Position numbers and translations under genes: made by a program. A stretch of DNA of 64,000 bases from Boswellia sacra (lineage: Eukaryota; Streptophyta; Magnoliopsida; Sapindales; Burseraceae). The stretch lies in assembly GCA_013180625.2 (NCBI GenBank), contig SNVD02005014.1, positions 144,376 to 208,375 of the forward strand. Direction: 5' to 3'. Positions within the stretch are counted from its first letter, which is position 1. Each line of letters opens with the position of its first letter. Below, in pieces: positions 58,874 through 64,000 of this stretch. Below the pieces are notes generated by a model. That model did not search any database. It saw only the letters and a program-made list of their open reading frames with translations, and had not been told where the DNA came from.

Positions 58874-60088
58874 TTGGTAAGGATCTCTAGCCATGCCGAT
58901 GCAGAGAAAATTTATCAAGCAAATTATCCTGGGCAAACTCCGGTGATGCCTAAATCCTCGCGTACAAATGGACGACCGTATGGCAATCACAGGAGAGAGC
59001 ATCATGATAGAAATCAGAGATCAACCTCAGACCGACGCTCCGTGCGAGATACATTTAGAAATGATCGTCTCTTGTTGCAAGGGTCATCCACCTAACCCCG
59101 CCAAGAGCATAATGATCGACCCCAAGAGGAGCACCGTACTTTCACATTACTTAACATGCCACAGCATGATATCTTGAAAGAAATCAAAGATAAGGGACTA
59201 CTGAAAGAACCTGCCCCTTTACGGTCGGATCCAAGAGCAAGACATAAGAGAAAGTTTTACCATTTCCATCGGGCTCATGATCATAACACTGCAGATTGCT
59301 TTGAATTGAGGAAACAAATTGAGGGTCTTATCAAGGATGGCCAGCTACAAGAATACATTTATCACCCCCCCGAACCATCTAGCAAGAATGACAAAGGGAA
59401 AGAACTATTAGAAGAAGTAGCCACGATTTTTGAAGGAGTAGTGGCTGGTCCAAGTGCCCAAGCCCGAAGGCACCTAGCTAGGCAAGCAAGATATGACCTC
59501 CCTCGTTATGAAGTCAACTTGATAGTTTTTTCTACCAATGCTAGGGATCATGATGTTATCTCTTTTTCATCTCAAGATGCTCATAGTATCCATCATCCTC
59601 ATTGTGATGCCTTGGTCCTCACCGTAATTGTGGTCAATAAAAGGTTAAAAAGAGTATTGATTGACAACGGGAGCTCAGCTGACATAATATCATTGGATGC
59701 ATTTGATCGATTGGGTCTTAACCAAAGAGATATGAGAGGCATCCAAACTTCTCTGATGGGATTCGATGGTGGAAAGGTTATTCCCGAAGGAGTAATTTCA
59801 TTACCTGTGACCTTGGAAGAAGGCTCCCTACAGACAACCAAGATGGTGAATTTTCTCATGGTAGATCATCTGGGTGTTTATAACGCCATTCTTGGACGAC
59901 CATCACTTTATGACTTCAAAGCAGTAATAGGTGTCTATCATCATATCTTGAAGTTTCCAACACCTTCGGGGATAGGAGAAGTTAGAGGTGAACAGCGAGC
60001 CTCTCGAGAATGCTACAACATGGCTTTCAAAGAGAAGGCACATAAGCTATTGATGATTCGAGGAGAACCTTCCGTGGGCATAAGCTAA
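58874..60088 (+). pseudogene. Gag C-terminus and protease of gypsy element 2
   Basis: Two overlapping frames carry the tail of gag and the protease. The frame 59156-60088 (310 codons) begins MPQHDILKEIKDKG and has a zinc-knuckle-like segment FHRAHDHNTADCFELRKQIE in which the first Cys is replaced. The aspartic protease active site is VLIDNGSSADIISLDAF (about residues 166-182), followed by AILGRPSLYDFKAV. It ends in PSVGIS and stops; the sequence then resembles the segment after integrase (GPNWEGLYQVKAVIRPGTYRLV at about 60137-60200). RT, RNase H and integrase are therefore cleanly missing between about 60090 and 60135. Confidence 0.85.
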
Positions 60089-60479
60089 GTGGGCAAGTAC
60101 TACAAAGTACTCGAGATCCCACTGATGGAGCATTGGGGCCTAACTGGGAGGGTCTTTATCAAGTCAAAGCAGTCATCCGACCAGGCACCTACAGACTGGT
60201 CACCATGGATGGGAGGTTGCTTCATCATCCATGAAATGTTGAGCACTTAAAATAAATATATTATCCATGATCTCTTTATATATGTAATAACTCCTTCTAA
60301 GGACTTATGCATGTATGACAACTCCCATGGGGAGACCTATAAAGAGATTACTAATTAAGTATTCGATTTACCACATTATAATTCGTTCATCTTTAAAGAC
60401 TCATTTATGATCAAGTTGCAAGAAGCTCACTTAGACTTATATATGAAGATGATGAGTTAGAATCTCCTTGCTTGACTTC

Positions 60480-60726
60480 CCACCAGTGTTCAACTTCAGG
60501 ATCACTATCTGAGGTAGAAGAGGACGACCGGTCACTCTCCCTCTCAGCATCTACCACATTATGATTAACAAAATTATGTCCTAGCTCACGATCTTGACCG
60601 AAAAAGTTCTGATAAAACTCATTAACCTCTCCACGATTAGTTGCAAGATCCTTGTTCCTTGTCGACTAGGTTTGATGACTTGGTTCCCCCCGTAGCACTG
60701 TCACAGTTTTAATTCTAGCCATCTGC
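60480..60726 (-). pseudogene. Antisense ORF (aORF) of Tat-like gypsy element 2
   Basis: The minus strand reads MARIKTVTVLRGEPSHQT, a stop, then on to EVNEFYQNFFGQDRELG and an acidic Ser-rich end (SDRSSSSTSDSDPEVEHWW). It matches the antisense frame of element 1 (5714-5424) along its whole length, with many substitutions that keep residue type. The single in-frame stop at codon 19 makes this copy probably inactive. The function of such ORFs in Tat elements is unknown. Confidence 0.65.
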
Positions 60727-60949
60727 ACAGTTAAAGAGGAGTTGTTAGTCATCAAACCAAGTCTATTAAGGAAGGGAAGAAATGAGAGAAAAGAAATGCT
60801 AAGGGAGTATATTGAAAACTTTTTAAATAGCCTTTGAAAAATATTTTTCACCCTTGAAAAGAAAAATGTCAAGTTGGTTCTTGACCAAAAATATATAGTT
60901 GGTCTTTTGAAAAAAAGAATCGAAAATTTTTGGGGAGATGGCAAGTTTT

Positions 60950-61290
60950 AGGATTTTGCAGAATGGCCCTATTCGTAGTTTTCAAAACTTACGGAATGGC
61001 CCCTATTCATAGTTTTCGAAACTTGCAAAATGTCCCCTGTGCATAGTTTTCAAAACTTACAAAATGACCCCTGCAACTAAAAATGAAGTTTTCAAAACTT
61101 GCAGACCCCTGCAACTAAAAATGAAGTTTTTAAAACTAGCAGAAACACCCCTATAACAAAAAATGAAGTTTTAAAAACTGGCGGAAAGACCCTTGCAACT
61201 AAAAATGAAGTTTTCAAAACTGGCAGAAAGACCCCTGCAACTAAAACTGAAGTTTGAAAAATTGCAGCAAGGCCCCTGTGACTGGAAATA
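60950..61290 (+). repeat. Tandem array in gypsy element 2
   Basis: About nine degenerate copies of a 35-40-bp unit combining AGTTTTCAAAACTTGCA with ATGGCCCCTATTC in the left part or ACCCCTGCAACTAAAAATGA in the right part. Confidence 0.8.
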
Positions 61291-61319
61291 ACGTAGAAAC
61301 AAAATCATGACTTCTCAGC

Positions 61320-61625
61320 CATGCAGTTCGGCCTCCGCGTGCAACTTGCCCCTCGCGAGCTCGGTCATCGCATGTAGCTCACCCTTCACGAGCTCGGCCT
61401 TCGCATACAGCTCGCCCATCGCGAGCCCGCCCTTCGCATGCTCGACCTCCCCCCGTTCATTCGCCTCTGCCCATGCGAACTCGCACCTCACCCTTGGAAG
61501 CTCTCCTTTTCCCCTTGCAGGCTCGGCTCTTGCCCTTGGGAGCTCGCTCAAGCTCGGCCCTCGCCTTTGGGAGCTCGCCCCTCGCCCCTAGCGAGCTCGC
61601 CTCTCATCACTCACCCAGTAGCTTG
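61320..61625 (+). repeat. GC-rich GAGCTCGCCC repeats in gypsy element 2
   Basis: Degenerate short repeats of CTCGCCCTTCGC and GAGCTCGCCCCTCGC. A second patch lies at 62740-62850. Long open frames here (Ser/Ala/Leu-rich) are compositional and not called. Confidence 0.7.
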
Positions 61626-63252
61626 ACTTCTCACCTCCCTCACGAAGCGCTCACACTTTCGCACTCCCCTAGCTGAAGAAACACACATGCTGGCAGCCCG
61701 TCCAATTGCTTCTCACTTTTCTAATTTCCCTTAAGCTCCCAATCATACCCAAGTGCAACTTCATTCACTCACGTCAAACATAATATACATGGTGGTGGGT
61801 CATCTTACTGCAGGTTTTTATATGATAAAATTTTTTTTCCAACAAATGGTTTAGCCACCAAGTACACCGGAGCACTACTCTAATTGATATATGGCTGTAA
61901 ACAACTTCATATATAGCATGCTCGTGATTCATATGTAGCTTTTAACATGTTAAATAAAACTTTGGCACTTGCCCGATTGTCTTAGCTAGCATTTACAAAG
62001 AAAATCGATACTTTGGTTTCTCCTACATGTGTGTTTGCATGCTTTCTTACTGAATTTTAAGTTCAAACAAATTTCAGAAAATTTTGCTCAGTGTGCTGCA
62101 TATTACGTGCTACATGTTCAATCTAGTGTAGTCTATTTAAAATATTTCTAGCCTGCTCATCCAGTTGCGTTACACTTGTGCATGCTTTCCTACTGGTTCA
62201 GTTGCTTATTTACGTTTTTTTTCGATTCTCAGTTCACGTTTACTGCCTGGAACTTGTTTTAAAATATTCAACACAAGCTATGTTCAATTAGTTCAAGTCC
62301 ACTACGTCTCCTAGCATGTTTGGTAATTAATTAAATATTATTTTCCATCATTTTGTATGCCACTCTCACGAATCCATGCACTCATGATATATATGTATTT
62401 GTTTAATAGAACATGATTATTGCCCCTGGTATCATGACTCAAACGGTTTTGTCTTCCTATATTATATCATATTACTTACATGCTTCATGCAATATTAAAT
62501 CTCATGCCACATGCTTGCACTACTAATATATTCCCATTATATTAAAGTGTTTCAAGTCATTCATTACCAAACCTCCTTTTTGATACGTATTTATAATGCA
62601 AAGCCTTCAACATTCTTTATATTTGTTTGAAGAAATTTCCACTTACATGTGACATATTAAAAATCATGCATTCCACATCCAAGATAGATTATTTTATTTG
62701 TTTGGATGATTTATATTCTTAGGCCAAGCAATGCTCGCCCTTCACATGCAGCTCACCCTTTGCGAGCTCGCCCCTCGCGAGCTCGCCCATGGTTGCTTAG
62801 GTACTGCCCCTCGTTCGCTCGCCCTTCACCCGCTCGCCTCTCGCCAACTAGGCCTCACTTTTTGATGCATGCACTCCACTACTACATTTTTAGTTTATTT
62901 CTCCACTCACCTTCTTTCTCTCATGTGGTCATTTCATCGTCAAGCCCTTATATGCATTTTGCCTAACTTTACATCCCACATCTCCACTCAATCACAATTT
63001 ACCCTTTTACAAATTTTTAGCAAACCAAGTTGAAATACAATTATCATATATTATCTAAAACTCTCCTTTGTAGGGAGCTCACTAGCTCGTTATCATATGT
63101 GGCACCTGCCTAAGGTTCATGCCACATAGAACCTTTATACATAATAAATTTACATCTTTGGGCTTGCTCACTGATACACTTAAATTATGTTCCTGAATAA
63201 TTTAATCGCCCCTACGTCGACCCGTTATTCGACTTGGGCCTGGGGGGACTAC

Positions 63253-63617
63253 TGTTATGGTCATAACAAAATTGGGCATTAATTAAATCTAACACAGTAA
63301 GCCCATTACTGAAGCCCGTTACTTAGGCCTATTATCTGGGTCCCACAATGACTCCTCCTGATGTCTATACCTCCAAATTTTTACTCAAGGTATGCACACT
63401 TTTTTAAACTCATTCTCTCTCTAAATTTCCTTTGCTTTTGAGAGTTTCTCTCTCTAGAAAATTCTCCTATAAAATTCCGGTGTGCCGGAAACTGACTTGG
63501 GCGTCGGAGGGTTTTCGCCGGCACCCTTGACTATTTTTCTTTGTTCTCAGGATTGGACCCGACGTGTAATTCAAGCTCCGACCCGCTTTCCGACCGTCTG
63601 GAAATCGTGCATCAACA
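63253..63617 (+). repeat. 3' LTR of gypsy element 2
   Basis: 365 bp, starting right after the purine tract GGGCCTGGGGGGACTAC. It differs from the 5' LTR by small deletions, one of which removes the TATA box (CTATATAAACCCTCC becomes CTATACCTCC near 63366). Confidence 0.88.
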
Positions 63618-63622
63618 GTCAT

Positions 63623-64000
63623 ATAATTCACAAAATTACCAATTGAATTATGAAGTTGTTATAACAGAATCTAAATGGAGACTTTATTGTTTAAAATGAT
63701 AACACACAATAAGTTGAACTTCACACCCTAAACATACGTACATCAAACAGTAAGAATGAAAAAGCAGGATTCTCACCTTATTTTATTATGTTTTTCATTT
63801 ATTCAACTCAGTTCCATTATCTCTATTTCATGGTTTACTTAGCTTGGATGAACATGATAACTGCCAAAGAACATTTGTTGAAAGAATTAAAAGATTAAAA
63901 TAAAGATTACTGCAAAATATTGTTTAATGGTTTCAAATTCATATATATATATATATATATGCATGTATGTATGTATGTATATGTACCGTCAACCATTGCA
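63623..64000. other. Intergenic DNA at the right end
   Basis: AT-rich sequence with an AT run (63942-63960) and a GTAT run (63964-63980). No gene is supported. Confidence 0.55.

Larger units (their letters stand above)
57109..63617 (+). mobile_element. Tat-like Ty3/gypsy LTR retrotransposon 2, pol-deleted
   Basis: Same family as element 1 (LTR ends TGTTATGG and CATCAACA). The 5-bp target duplication GTCAT flanks it (57104-57108; 63618-63622). It keeps LTR, primer site, gag, zinc-finger and protease region, a scrap of the post-integrase tail, the antisense ORF, a tandem array, GC-rich repeats and a purine tract before the 3' LTR. RT, RNase H and integrase are absent. The stretch 61630-62700 is AT-rich non-coding DNA. 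Confidence 0.9.

Overview
This is plant nuclear DNA: AT-rich, with intron-containing genes, GT..AG splice sites and dense plant-type transposable elements (Ty1/copia, Ty3/gypsy, MULE, CACTA, hAT-like, MITE-like). The monoterpene synthase and the repeat style suggest a woody eudicot, and Citrus is my best guess; that is inference, not proof. No CRISPR array, rRNA, tRNA or prokaryotic operon was seen.

Layout. (1) 1-35359 is dominated by a tandem segmental duplication carrying a short three-exon NAC-domain gene. Unit B (2634-16748, NAC at 12461-13239) and unit C (23238-35359, NAC at 32001-32768) align nearly end to end; 1840-2345 is a more diverged remnant of a third unit (A). Each unit has been hit by different elements after duplication, and the sister copy supplies the empty site: a Tat-like gypsy element (2738-8283, TSD ATATC) and an hAT-like insertion (14573-15407, TSD AATATCAT) in B, and a MULE (26274-30664, 10-bp TSD) in C. 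A young copia element (17503-22634, TSD AACAA) lies between B and C. (2) 35360-42493 is a decayed copia element with very long, internally repetitive LTRs and no reverse transcriptase; it has no TSD and forms the right edge of unit C. (3) 42628-46149 holds gene debris: a metallophosphoesterase-like fragment, an XBAT31-like ankyrin/RING pseudogene, and the 3' half of a CACTA transposon. (4) 46150-52000 is AT-rich intergenic DNA with a nested tandem repeat and a long inverted-repeat MITE-like element. (5) 52048-54715 is the one clearly intact metabolic gene: a seven-exon TPS-b monoterpene synthase of 613 residues with all catalytic motifs. (6) 56423-57082 (minus strand) carries intron-containing fragments of a mitochondrial intermediate peptidase gene and an LRR receptor kinase gene. 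(7) 57109-63617 is a second Tat-like gypsy element (TSD GTCAT), deleted for RT, RNase H and integrase.

The probable working genes are the terpene synthase and, less surely, the two NAC genes, whose products stop just after the DNA-binding domain. The most intriguing non-textbook signal is a small antisense reading frame kept at protein level in both gypsy copies although their pol genes are gone. I found no convincing new multi-gene system.
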